Part shown: piece by piece, positions 25,972 through 36,824 of the stretch
Numbering within the stretch: position 1 is the first letter of the stretch
How the letters are laid out: the number at the start of each line of letters is the position of its first letter
NCBI RefSeq assembly: GCF_004210295.1
Contig: NZ_SDAK01000001.1
Coordinates: forward strand, 1,116,001-1,180,000
Direction of reading: 5' to 3'
Source of the DNA: Lactococcus sp. S-13
Lineage (GTDB): Bacteria; Bacillota; Bacilli; Lactobacillales; Streptococcaceae
Length of the DNA stretch: 64,000 bases
Made by a program: the position numbers and the translations under genes
The notes under the pieces: model-generated
What the model was told of the DNA's origin: nothing
The model's input: the letters and a program-made list of their open reading frames with translations, nothing else
The model's database searches: none

Positions 25972-28149
25972 TTATTTTTTTATTTTCTTCGTGGCCCGTG
26001 CAAATTTTTGGAGGCAATGAAGGACACCGTATGAAGCTAAGCCACCCGTAACTACTCCTGCTGTGACTGCAGCTCGTACTTGGAGATCGTGGGTTGAGCT
26101 CAGCGCTTTTTTGACCTCGCTACGTGCTACTTTGTTAGGTGCAGCGCTGGAAAATGGTGCGGTCGGTGGCGCAACTGGGGCTTTTAAGATGCCTTGCTCA
26201 GCATTTTTATTGTCTGTTGCGACTTTTGAAGCGGCTGAGTCTTGTTTTGAAGTCGGAGCGATATTCTGATCAAACTCGCGAGATGGCGGCGTTTCACTTT
26301 GGCTTGGACTATTGCTCCCCGCTGAAGTTATTGAACTTGTCTTTTTACCGTCATCAACTACTGAGGCATTCTCTGAATCCTTTGGAGGTGTTGAGGGCTT
26401 TGTCCCTTCGTCTAAAGGATCAGACGAGGTGGGTGCATTTTTTACTTTGACGTAGCTGACACTGATGGAAAGCTCAGCACTGTCATATTTTCCCGTCAGT
26501 AAATGCTCTGACACTTGCTTTTCTAAAGTTGAATCCGTCGCTGAAGAACTGCTACTTATGGAGCCGTCCCACGCTTTTTTGACAACTTTGACCACTGCTT
26601 CGTAGCTATTTCCTTTGACATCTGTCGCGGTTGCCATCACAGGAATTTCATACATTGAGCCAGCTAAAGCAGCCCATTTCTTGGTGGACAGCAGGCCTGT
26701 GATTGATTTTTCTTGGAAAGTGACTTGAGTATTTTTAGCTGAAATAAGGAGTGAATAATTCGCCGACTCACCATTTTTGAGTGCTGCAAGAGCCGCTGCA
26801 ACCGTTGGATAAGTTTGTCCATTGGCATCAACAACCGCCGAAACATAGTAAGCTGGTGGAAGTTGTGGCAAATCAGGCATAGGAATTTTGCCATCAGCTG
26901 CCGCGCTAACGCTGAACATATCTGGCAAACTTGGTGACTGATCCGGCGTATTGGAGGCATATTTATAGCTAAATGACGCTGTAGCACGTTTTTTGTAATA
27001 AACATTGATCTGATTTTCAGATAAATCTGACACACGAATCGGTGCTGACTTATCAAAAACATAATTTGGAATCATCGGCGCAGCAAATTGATAACTTCCT
27101 GCTGCTGTATCTTCTTCTGCCCCCACCGAAAGCTCAGCTCCAGCAGGTGCAAAAAGCGTTGATGAAGTCTGGATTTTCTGACCGGTCTCATCCAAATAAT
27201 TTACTTGCACAGCCTGTTTCGCTTTCGTTGCCAAAAGACTTCCACCAGCTGTCGAATAAGTCAAAAGTCCATAATGTCCACCCGTGACCCCTACAACTCC
27301 TAAAGTCATGGATTGGGCCACTGTCAAATTTTCACTCAAAGTCTGGCTAGCTGCCGTGGCAGAACTTACCGTATAAGTTAATTTTCCAGAAATTGATTGA
27401 CCGTCAGCGCTCACTTGCTCGGGCGTCCAGGTCAAAGTCATCACATCAGTCAGCCTATTTGTCGTTTCAAGGCCTTGGCTGGTCAAAATTCCTGGATCTG
27501 GCACGGAAAGGCTAGGGTAATCTCGCGTCAGCAATTGACCATTTTCATCAGTCCGACGCAGGGAAATATAATCCGATGCACCATTTCCCCCTTCTTCATC
27601 AAATTCAGAATTATGATAAAAATCCCGTCCCAAAAAGACTGAATAAGGCAGGCCACCAATTCCAAGCTGTCCAGCGGTCGCATGAGGCAAATTGTTTTCA
27701 ACCAATTGATTGCTACTTGGCGTTAAAATAAAGCCTAAAGCGTCGCCAACTTCCATCGCATTTGCTGGAGAAAAAGGATTGTTACTGCTGACTTGTGCTA
27801 CAAAAGTTCCCGATAAACGGATCGATTGGCTAAAATCAAGTTTGCCATTGAAGAAAGAATAACCGGCTTCTTGTCCTTGATTTTTGACTAGTGTCAATCC
27901 AAACGGCGCCGCTGAAAAATCCGTCACCGAACCAAGACTAGTCCAGTTTTTCTCATCCTGAAGTTGAGTAGAATTGTAAGTTTCATCACCAACGTTCAAA
28001 CTTTGACCAGGAACAAGCGTCGTTGCCAAAACTTTAGCTTGCCCTACGCTCCAAAGCACTCCAACAAGCAAAATTGCTGAAAGAAAGAGCGTCAAAAAAC
28101 CCTTAGCAAGCTTTCGTTGATTTGCAAATTGTCTTTTCAGCCCTTTCAT
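25972..28149 (-). CDS. Lectin-like surface protein with MucBP-like domain and C-terminal membrane anchor
   Basis: 725 residues. A long signal peptide (about 1-42) is followed by an L-type lectin-like beta domain (about 45-300, with GYSFFNGKLDFSQSIRLSGTF and VGDALGFILTP), a MucBP-like module (about 315-395, VQVNYLDETGQKI to NQINVYYKK), a region of uncertain fold, a Ser/Pro/Asp-rich stalk (about 560-680), and a C-terminal hydrophobic segment with a basic end (RATKKIKK). There is no LPxTG motif, so it is probably held by the membrane rather than by sortase. The start at 28149 has AGGAAA upstream and follows the 2-TM gene by one base. Sugar-binding or adhesion is inferred; ligand and exact family were not verified. 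Confidence 0.75.
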   Translation of the reverse strand: MKGLKRQFANQRKLAKGFLTLFLSAILLVGVLWSVGQAKVLATTLVPGQSLNVGDETYNSTQLQDEKNWTSLGSVTDFSAAPFGLTLVKNQGQEAGYSFFNGKLDFSQSIRLSGTFVAQVSSNNPFSPANAMEVGDALGFILTPSSNQLVENNLPHATAGQLGIGGLPYSVFLGRDFYHNSEFDEEGGNGASDYISLRRTDENGQLLTRDYPSLSVPDPGILTSQGLETTNRLTDVMTLTWTPEQVSADGQSISGKLTYTVSSATAASQTLSENLTVAQSMTLGVVGVTGGHYGLLTYSTAGGSLLATKAKQAVQVNYLDETGQKIQTSSTLFAPAGAELSVGAEEDTAAGSYQFAAPMIPNYVFDKSAPIRVSDLSENQINVYYKKRATASFSYKYASNTPDQSPSLPDMFSVSAAADGKIPMPDLPQLPPAYYVSAVVDANGQTYPTVAAALAALKNGESANYSLLISAKNTQVTFQEKSITGLLSTKKWAALAGSMYEIPVMATATDVKGNSYEAVVKVVKKAWDGSISSSSSATDSTLEKQVSEHLLTGKYDSAELSISVSYVKVKNAPTSSDPLDEGTKPSTPPKDSENASVVDDGKKTSSITSAGSNSPSQSETPPSREFDQNIAPTSKQDSAASKVATDNKNAEQGILKAPVAPPTAPFSSAAPNKVARSEVKKALSSTHDLQVRAAVTAGVVTGGLASYGVLHCLQKFARATKKIKK

Positions 28150-28150
28150 T

Positions 28151-28819
28151 TCATTTCCTTTCGTTAACTTGTTCGATTTCCTTTTCACACTTTTGCGCCA
28201 AACGTTGCGCTCTAGCAAGGGTGCTTTCCTCGGTTTTGACCAAAAATTGAACCTGAGTATCTCGTGAATCTAACTCAAGTAACTGAATAGCTTCGGTCAA
28301 ATTTCTGACTTCGCCTGCCTCCAGACAGTCAATAATATATTTCAAAGAACGTGGATTCATCAATTCACTAGGTATATCAGAAGTTCGAATAATTGGATTT
28401 TCCAATTTCTTCCGAATCTCTTGAAGCAAAATTTCTTGATTTTCGTGATATTTTTTCTTAAAAAGTTGTCCCAATTGTCGCCTACCAGCTGGTAAATAAT
28501 CTCTGCTCCAAAGCCAGCTCGAGCCAAAACGTACACCATAGCCCACAAATAAAGCAATAAAAGTGATGGCAAACATTCTTAAAAAAATGATTTCCGGCTG
28601 ATCAGAATCAGGAACAAACCAATCCAAAAAATGCCGGTCTCCTGGTAGAAACCAAATAATCAAACTCCCTGCAAGCAAAAAAGCTGCTAGCACAGATTGC
28701 CGATCAATTTGATTTTTGATTCGATTTTCATAATCTTTCTGTAATTTTTCTGAGCCGTTCAGGAGATTTTCAAGTTCTTCAAGTGTGTGGTATAAGTCAT
28801 AGCAATATTCAAGAATCAT
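28151..28819 (-). CDS. Two-helix membrane protein with cytoplasmic helical domain
   Basis: 222 residues; I do not recognise the family. There is an N-terminal helical segment (TLEELENLLNGSEKLQKDYE), two membrane helices (about 43-60 and 77-96) separated by a short loop with FLPGDRHFLDWFVPDSDQP, then a charged helical C-terminal half ending in EKCEKEIEQVNERK-like sequence. AAAGGAGG lies 3 nt before the ATG, which is closer than usual. It heads an operon with the lectin-like gene (1 nt apart). I infer that it assists export, anchoring or sensing for that surface protein. Confidence 0.7.
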   Translation of the reverse strand: MILEYCYDLYHTLEELENLLNGSEKLQKDYENRIKNQIDRQSVLAAFLLAGSLIIWFLPGDRHFLDWFVPDSDQPEIIFLRMFAITFIALFVGYGVRFGSSWLWSRDYLPAGRRQLGQLFKKKYHENQEILLQEIRKKLENPIIRTSDIPSELMNPRSLKYIIDCLEAGEVRNLTEAIQLLELDSRDTQVQFLVKTEESTLARAQRLAQKCEKEIEQVNERK

Positions 28820-28866
28820 AGTCCTCCTTTGCGTTTTTCAAAAATTTTAAAAGAAACCCTTTTCTA

Positions 28867-28895
28867 AGTTTAACACTATTGTTTCAAAATTGCAA
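28867..28895 (-). promoter_or_regulatory. Promoter of the 2-TM/lectin operon
   Basis: On the minus strand TTGCAA (28890-28895), 17 bp spacer, TAAACT (28867-28872) with an upstream TG. Confidence 0.6.
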
Positions 28896-28910
28896 CATTA
28901 CCGTATTAGA

Positions 28911-28940
28911 AAAAAACAAAAAACACCCTAGGGTGTTTTT
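28911..28940 (-). terminator. ATP synthase operon terminator
   Basis: Palindrome AAACACCC-TA-GGGTGTTT, with T-rich sequence after it on the minus strand. It begins at the atpC stop codon. Confidence 0.8.
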
Positions 28941-29364
28941 ATTTGTGTGATGAAACATTCAAACGGTTAATCGCACGGTGAAGTGCAACTTCTGCACGTT
29001 TGATTTCATCTGATTTTTTCTCAGCTTTTGCAACTTCAAGCTCTTTTTCAGCACGAATTTTCGCGCGTTCAGCACGTGAAACATCAATGTCACGATTACG
29101 TTCAGCAGAGTCAGCAACGATGGTTACTAAACTATCTTTAATTTCGATAATTCCTCCGTTGACCGCAATGTAATCGACGTGTTTTTCATCGTCTGGACGA
29201 CGAACTTTCAATTCATCAATCTCAAGACCAGCAATAGTTGAAATCATATTTGGCAAAATACCAATCTCACCATCTGTTGTCCGAGCAGTGATATAGCTTG
29301 CATGGTGGTCGTAGACCATTCCAGCAGGTGTAATAACTTGAAGTGTCATGACGTTTTCAGACAT
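28939..29364 (-). CDS. atpC: ATP synthase epsilon subunit
   Basis: 141 residues. Part of the F1 central stalk that couples rotation and inhibits hydrolysis. N-terminal beta domain ([30 protein letters not shown]) and C-terminal helices ([24 protein letters not shown]) are typical. It is separated from atpD by 287 bp instead of the usual few bases, because copies of the CTGACG repeat sit between them. GGAGGAAT precedes the ATG. Confidence 0.95.
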   Translation of the reverse strand: MSENVMTLQVITPAGMVYDHHASYITARTTDGEIGILPNMISTIAGLEIDELKVRRPDDEKHVDYIAVNGGIIEIKDSLVTIVADSAERNRDIDVSRAERAKIRAEKELEVAKAEKKSDEIKRAEVALHRAINRLNVSSHK

Positions 29365-29448
29365 TCGATTCCTCCAATTTTTTCTATGAAAATCTAAATT
29401 CTAAAGAGAGCTATTTTGTAAATTCCAAGTTCGTTTTTGACCAGTTTA

Positions 29449-29578
29449 CTGACAGAATCTAGAGATTTTACTGACGAATTATTCGTCAGCACCTTTTTTC
29501 TACTGACGGACATTCCGTCAGCATTTTCTCTTCTTCAACTCAATAAATTTGTCAAATTAACGGACTAAATCACTGACG
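29449..29578. repeat. CTGACG/CGTCAG repeats between atpD and atpC, 32-bp period
   Basis: CTGACG at 29471 and 29503, CGTCAG at 29484 and 29516 (32-bp period), with degenerate copies at 29449 (CTGACA) and 29573. They take up the middle of the 287-bp gap; the rest of the gap shows no promoter or ORF. Confidence 0.85.
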
Positions 29579-29651
29579 AAAATCTCAAAGCATCGTCGCA
29601 ACTCTACTGAATTTTCAAAAGCGACTCTTTGTCTATTCATAAGAAATCGAA

Positions 29652-31082
<1,431 letters not shown>

Positions 31083-31131
31083 TTATTATTTTCTGTCAAA
31101 AAGGCAGAATTTCTATTCATTTTTAAATTTA

Positions 31132-31149
31132 TCAGTGAAATTTCACTGA
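31132..31149. other. Perfect 18-bp palindrome between atpG and atpD
   Basis: TCAGTGAAA / TTTCACTGA with no loop, followed by ACTGACG-like sequence from the repeat family. No T run follows, so it is not a standard terminator; it may be a processing site or a protein site. Confidence 0.6.
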
Positions 31150-31166
31150 CGAAAACCTCAGCAAAC

Positions 31167-32036
31167 TCAAAGTGCTGCAGCACCCGCCACAATTTCCGTA
31201 ATTTCTTGCGTAATTGCAGCTTGACGGGCGCGGTTGTATTGAATGGTCAAATCATTGATAACAGAACGCGCATTATCTGTGGCAGCCCGCATCGCAGCCA
31301 TACCAGCAGCGTGTTCCGCTGTTTTTGCATCCACAATTGATCCATAAATCATACTTTCAGCATATTGTGGCAACAACTGATTCAAAATTGTTTCCCGATC
31401 AGGTTCCAACTCAAATGTCGCCAAAGAAGTTTTTTGTGCTTCCGTTTTTTCAAATGAAATAGGCAACATTCTCTCCATTCTCGCCTCGCTCACCAATGAA
31501 TTAACGTGGTGATTGTAGCAAACAAAGAGTTCATCAAATTCTTCCAACTGATATTGTTGGACCGCTTCGCTAACAATCGCACGTACTTCTTCAAAGGACG
31601 GCTGATCAGAAAGTCCACGTAGGACGTAAGAAACCTTCAAATTGCGAGCTTTAAAGAAGTCTGCTCCTGTACCGCCAAGTGAGAGAATTGAAAATTCATC
31701 TTCATTCTTATGGCGATTACGAATCGTATTCATTACTGATTTCAAGATATTTGAGTTATAACCACCAACAAGGCCACGATCGGATGTAATCACAAGATAG
31801 CCAGTTTTCTTAACTTCTCGTTTAATCATCATCGGATTTTTTGATGGCCCACTATCAGAAGAAACTAAATCAGTAGTAATCTTACGCACTTTTTCCGCAT
31901 AGATTTGGAAAGCTTTCGCGTGAGATTCAGCCTTCTGAAGTTTCGCAGCCGAAACCATTTGCATCGCTCCAGTAATCTGACTTGTTTTCTTTGTTGAGGC
32001 AATCTTGGTTTTAATTTCGTTAAGTGAAGCTCCCAT
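31167..32036 (-). CDS. atpG: ATP synthase gamma subunit
   Basis: 289 residues. The rotor shaft of F1: N-terminal helix [20 protein letters not shown] and C-terminal signature [19 protein letters not shown] are diagnostic. AAGGAGG precedes the ATG, which lies 15 nt after the atpA stop. Confidence 0.97.
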   Translation of the reverse strand: MGASLNEIKTKIASTKKTSQITGAMQMVSAAKLQKAESHAKAFQIYAEKVRKITTDLVSSDSGPSKNPMMIKREVKKTGYLVITSDRGLVGGYNSNILKSVMNTIRNRHKNEDEFSILSLGGTGADFFKARNLKVSYVLRGLSDQPSFEEVRAIVSEAVQQYQLEEFDELFVCYNHHVNSLVSEARMERMLPISFEKTEAQKTSLATFELEPDRETILNQLLPQYAESMIYGSIVDAKTAEHAAGMAAMRAATDNARSVINDLTIQYNRARQAAITQEITEIVAGAAAL

Positions 32037-32051
32037 TAGTTAGCCTCCTTA

Positions 32052-33575
<1,524 letters not shown>

Positions 33576-33632
33576 TTAGTGTGAAAAGTTGACAATTTAC
33601 TCTAAAAGTCTAAAGTCCCTTTTCCATCCTGA

Positions 33633-34160
33633 TTAGAGGATTTCAGCGGCGATTTTTGCCAGTTGTGTTTTTAATGAGGCGTCAATGATTTTTCCACGTG
33701 AGTTTACAACGAAACCACCAAGAATTTTTTCATCAACCGTGTTAATTACTTTCACTTCGTTCAAATCAAATTTTGCTTTTGATAATGCAACAAATTTTTC
33801 AATTTGAGTTTCAGAAAGGCCGACACTTGAAACAACCTCAACATCAGCAATTTTGAACATATCATCTGCTGTATTTTGAGTTTCATCAAGGATCTCAGCC
33901 AAATCAGCCAAACGACCGTTTGAACGAATCGTATTGAGAAAATTTGACATAATTTCTGAAGCAGATTGAATCAAAGTATCAATCAATTCAGACTTCACAG
34001 TAAGTGAATACACCTCACTGCTCAGGAAAGTATTTAAATTGTTTTCATTGAAAAGCTGAATCATTTCGCTTACTTCAGCGAGAATTTCTTCAAGTTGCCC
34101 TTTTTCTTTGGCCACTTCAAGCAAAGCTTTACTGTATTTTTGAGAGTTGACTTTTGTCAT
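33633..34160 (-). CDS. atpH: ATP synthase delta subunit
   Basis: 175 residues. Peripheral stalk subunit linking F1 to subunit b. The start at 34160 ([19 protein letters not shown]) has AGGGGGG 8 nt upstream; an in-frame extension of eight codons reaches into atpF and is unlikely. The C-terminal [20 protein letters not shown] is typical. Confidence 0.93.
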   Translation of the reverse strand: MTKVNSQKYSKALLEVAKEKGQLEEILAEVSEMIQLFNENNLNTFLSSEVYSLTVKSELIDTLIQSASEIMSNFLNTIRSNGRLADLAEILDETQNTADDMFKIADVEVVSSVGLSETQIEKFVALSKAKFDLNEVKVINTVDEKILGGFVVNSRGKIIDASLKTQLAKIAAEIL

Positions 34161-34173
34161 ACGGTCGCCCCCC

Positions 34174-34677
34174 TTACTCGCCAAGTTTTGCTAAATAGCT
34201 ATCAATAAGTTCTGATTGTGCGTTAGCATCAAGTGATTGTCCAATCAACTTTTCAGCGATTTGAACAGAAATGTTCGCAACTTCACCTTTAACAGAGTTA
34301 AGGGCTTCTTTGCGTTCTTGTTCAATATCTTCTTGCGCACGTTTTTTCAAACTGCTTGCTTCTTCATTAGCTGTTGCAAGTACTTTTGCTCGATTTTGTG
34401 AGGCAGTATCATTTGCAACTTGAATGATGTTCGCAGCTTCTTCTTTTGAACCAGCAAGTTCTGCCTGACGTTGTTTAACCAAGTCAGCAGCTTGTTTGTT
34501 GTTTGCTTCTGCTGCATCAATATCGTCAGAAATTTTCTTAGCGCGTTCGGCAAATATTCCCGTGATGGCTTTCCATGCAAAAGCACGAATCAAAACCAAC
34601 AAGATAATAAATGCGCCACTTACGACGATAATATTTCCGAGGACGGTATTTGGAGCAGCTGTAAGTAAATTCATCAT
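34174..34677 (-). CDS. atpF: ATP synthase subunit b
   Basis: 167 residues. One N-terminal membrane helix (about 13-32) and a long charged coiled coil with alternating Lys/Glu/Gln, the stator arm. Two adjacent ATG codons (34677, 34674) are possible starts; AGGAG lies 6 or 9 nt upstream. The gap to atpH is 13 nt. Confidence 0.93.
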   Translation of the reverse strand: MMNLLTAAPNTVLGNIIVVSGAFIILLVLIRAFAWKAITGIFAERAKKISDDIDAAEANNKQAADLVKQRQAELAGSKEEAANIIQVANDTASQNRAKVLATANEEASSLKKRAQEDIEQERKEALNSVKGEVANISVQIAEKLIGQSLDANAQSELIDSYLAKLGE

Positions 34678-34686
34678 GTTCTACTC

Positions 34687-35400
34687 CTATTCTTCTTCTA
34701 AAATTTTGTGGCTAATGTACAGATTGGTCAAAAGAACAAATACATAGGCTTGAAGGGCTGAGATAAAGAATGAGAACCCAATCCAAGCAACAGCTAGAAT
34801 CCAAGCAATAGGAAGCATAAACCATCCTGTATGAAGCATACCAGCGATTAAGCCAAGCATTACTTCACCAGCGAAGATATTCCCATAAAGCCGAAGACCA
34901 AGTGAAAGTGTATTTGTAAATTCTTCCAAAATATTCATTGGAAGCATCGCTTTTGGCGATTTCCAAAAAGCAACAGTCAGATACTTTTTAAATCCAAACT
35001 GTTGAACCCCTAATGTATTGGCGAGGACAATGATAAGCAATGCCAGCGTCAAGTCAATTGTAGGATTCGCAGTTGGGGATTTCCAAAGCGCAACATCATC
35101 TGGAGTACCAATTTTTGTAATCAGCCCGATAGTGTTTGCAATTAGAAGGAAAGAAAATAGGGTAAAGTTCATAAGAGAAAAGCGTGGCGCTTCATGTGCA
35201 CCAAGGTTATCTTTTCCAATACCATTGACAAAGTCAACAACCCACTCAAGAACATTTTGTTTACCTGTTGGTTTGAGTTGCATTTTGCGACTCGCCCAGA
35301 ATATCAGACCAAGAACAATTACCATTGTCAGAACAGTCATTGTTGTGATTGTACCGTCAAAGGCAACGGGGCCGATATTAAAGGTCCATGTTGAATCCAT
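34687..35400 (-). CDS. atpB: ATP synthase subunit a
   Basis: 237 residues with five or six membrane helices forming the proton half-channels. The essential Arg is in the helix SLGLRLYGNIFAGEVMLGLI, and QAYVFVLLTNLYI is near the end. AGGA lies close to the ATG. It follows atpE by 47 nt, the order expected in lactococci. Confidence 0.95.
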   Translation of the reverse strand: MDSTWTFNIGPVAFDGTITTMTVLTMVIVLGLIFWASRKMQLKPTGKQNVLEWVVDFVNGIGKDNLGAHEAPRFSLMNFTLFSFLLIANTIGLITKIGTPDDVALWKSPTANPTIDLTLALLIIVLANTLGVQQFGFKKYLTVAFWKSPKAMLPMNILEEFTNTLSLGLRLYGNIFAGEVMLGLIAGMLHTGWFMLPIAWILAVAWIGFSFFISALQAYVFVLLTNLYISHKILEEE

Positions 35401-35447
35401 TGTCCTGTTTTCCTTTCTATTCTCTGTAAAATACGATTAACTGTATT

Positions 35448-35657
35448 TTATTGGAACAAGAAAGCCATAGCAAGGGCGATGAAGAATGTACCTTCGGCAA
35501 AAGCGATACCAAGGAACATATTTGTGCGGAGTTTGCTTTCCAGTTCTGGTTGGCGAGCAATGGCTTGAATGAAACTTGAAACTACAAGTCCGTCACCGAT
35601 AGCGGCACCGGCTGCAGCGATACCGATTGCAACTGCAAGTAATGCATGAATTGTCAT
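35448..35657 (-). CDS. atpE: ATP synthase subunit c
   Basis: 69 residues forming two membrane helices joined by the polar loop ARQPE. The proton-binding carboxylate is Glu55 in IAFAEGTFF, as usual for Gram-positive bacteria. First gene of the atp operon, with GAGG before the ATG. Confidence 0.96.
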   Translation of the reverse strand: MTIHALLAVAIGIAAAGAAIGDGLVVSSFIQAIARQPELESKLRTNMFLGIAFAEGTFFIALAMAFLFQ

Positions 35658-35708
35658 TTAAGACCTCTTTCTATTTCTGCGATTTTCGCAAATTTATTTT
35701 ACTAAGAA

Positions 35709-35737
35709 ATTCTACTACTATTAGTAGTTTTTGTCAA
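35709..35737 (-). promoter_or_regulatory. ATP synthase operon promoter with palindrome in the spacer
   Basis: On the minus strand TTGACA (35732-35737), 17 bp spacer, TAGAAT (35709-35714). The spacer contains the perfect 13-bp palindrome CTACTA-T-TAGTAG (35715-35727), directly adjoining the -10 box, which suggests an operator. Confidence 0.75.
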
Positions 35738-35852
35738 AGAAATGCTTGTAAATTTCAGGAAATTTAATCAATTTTAACCTTTTTGTCTTTGTAAGCGATT
35801 GAAGTTTGAAATACTTAAACTTTCATAGGCTGTTGGAACCGTTTTATAAAAG

Positions 35853-36629
35853 TTAACTCAATCTTTCCTCTTGGACATAATTTATTGGCAACCAGTTCAA
35901 AACTGTTTCAATTTCTTTAGTCCAATAATACCAGTCATGAGTTCCTTCAGCCTTCTCATAAGTCAGATCATAACCCAATTCTTTGAGTTGTTGAGCGGCA
36001 TATTCATTTCCAGCAAAAAGTTCATCTTGTTTGCCACACCAAGCATAAAGTTTGGGACGTTTTATTTTTTTCTCCCTAGCTAAAGCAAGAATCTCATTCT
36101 CTGATCCTTTAAAAGTTTCCCAATTTCCAAAAATTCCACCCCAATAAGCAGGATTTTCTGAAAAGCGTTCCTCCATTCCGTCAAAAGTTAAAACACCTGA
36201 TAAACTCGCAACATGGCTAAACTGTTCTGTACCGAGACCTATACGATAAGCACCATATCCTCCCATTGATAGACCTGCGATAAAGTTTTTCTCTCTTTTT
36301 GTTGATAAATTAGGGAAAAAATTGTGAATAACTTGAGGCAACTCAATCGCTATGGCATCAAAATAGTTCATTCCATAGGTGGTATTAACATAAAAGCCTA
36401 AATCTGTTGAGGGCATCACCACAGCAAGATTGCTATGGCGCACGAGACGGTCTATTCCTGAACGAATAAGCCAAGAATTTTCATTGCCACTCATGCCGTG
36501 TAAAAGATACAGCACTGGAATATCAGTGTTTGTAAAATCAGCTACTTTGCTAGCTTCAGGATAAATAATTTTTACTTTTCTATTCATCCCAAGTACTTCT
36601 GAGTAGTACTCTAAACTAAGGATTGCCAT
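35853..36629 (-). CDS. estA: EstA-type esterase (tributyrin esterase / esterase D family)
   Basis: 258 residues, the same length as the lactococcal tributyrin esterase EstA. Alpha/beta-hydrolase with the oxyanion-hole region YLLHGMSGN, nucleophile Ser121 in GLSMGGYGA, and probable Asp202 (CGKQDELFAG) and His231 (EGTHDWYYW). It hydrolyses short-chain esters and contributes to flavour esters in dairy strains. There is no signal peptide, so it is cytoplasmic. It lies upstream of atpE on the same strand with no clear terminator between, though atpE has its own promoter. Confidence 0.88.
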   Translation of the reverse strand: MAILSLEYYSEVLGMNRKVKIIYPEASKVADFTNTDIPVLYLLHGMSGNENSWLIRSGIDRLVRHSNLAVVMPSTDLGFYVNTTYGMNYFDAIAIELPQVIHNFFPNLSTKREKNFIAGLSMGGYGAYRIGLGTEQFSHVASLSGVLTFDGMEERFSENPAYWGGIFGNWETFKGSENEILALAREKKIKRPKLYAWCGKQDELFAGNEYAAQQLKELGYDLTYEKAEGTHDWYYWTKEIETVLNWLPINYVQEERLS

Positions 36630-36682
36630 GTTTATTCCACTGTTGATTTCGAAAGAAATTAAAATTTTTCAAAATCAGCAGT

Positions 36683-36699
36683 CATCGGTTATACCGATG
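36683..36699. promoter_or_regulatory. 17-bp palindrome upstream of estA
   Basis: CATCGGT-TAT-ACCGATG, perfect 7-bp arms, 54 nt before the estA start. It could be a repressor site or an RNA hairpin in the leader; no convincing -35/-10 pair was found beside it. The remainder of 36630-36824 shows only T-rich sequence. Confidence 0.5.
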
Positions 36700-36824
36700 T
36701 CCCTTTCCTTTATTTTTAGATTTCTTTTTGGTAGCTTTTTTTCAAGAAATCATGAACGTTTTCTGTTTTCTACGTCTTCTTTATTGTAACATTTTATAAG
36801 GGGATTTGGCTTCATTTTTCCTCT

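Noticed and set aside
25972-28149. Sortase-anchored (LPxTG) protein
   Set aside because: No LPxTG-like motif precedes the C-terminal hydrophobic segment; the tail is a plain membrane segment with basic residues.
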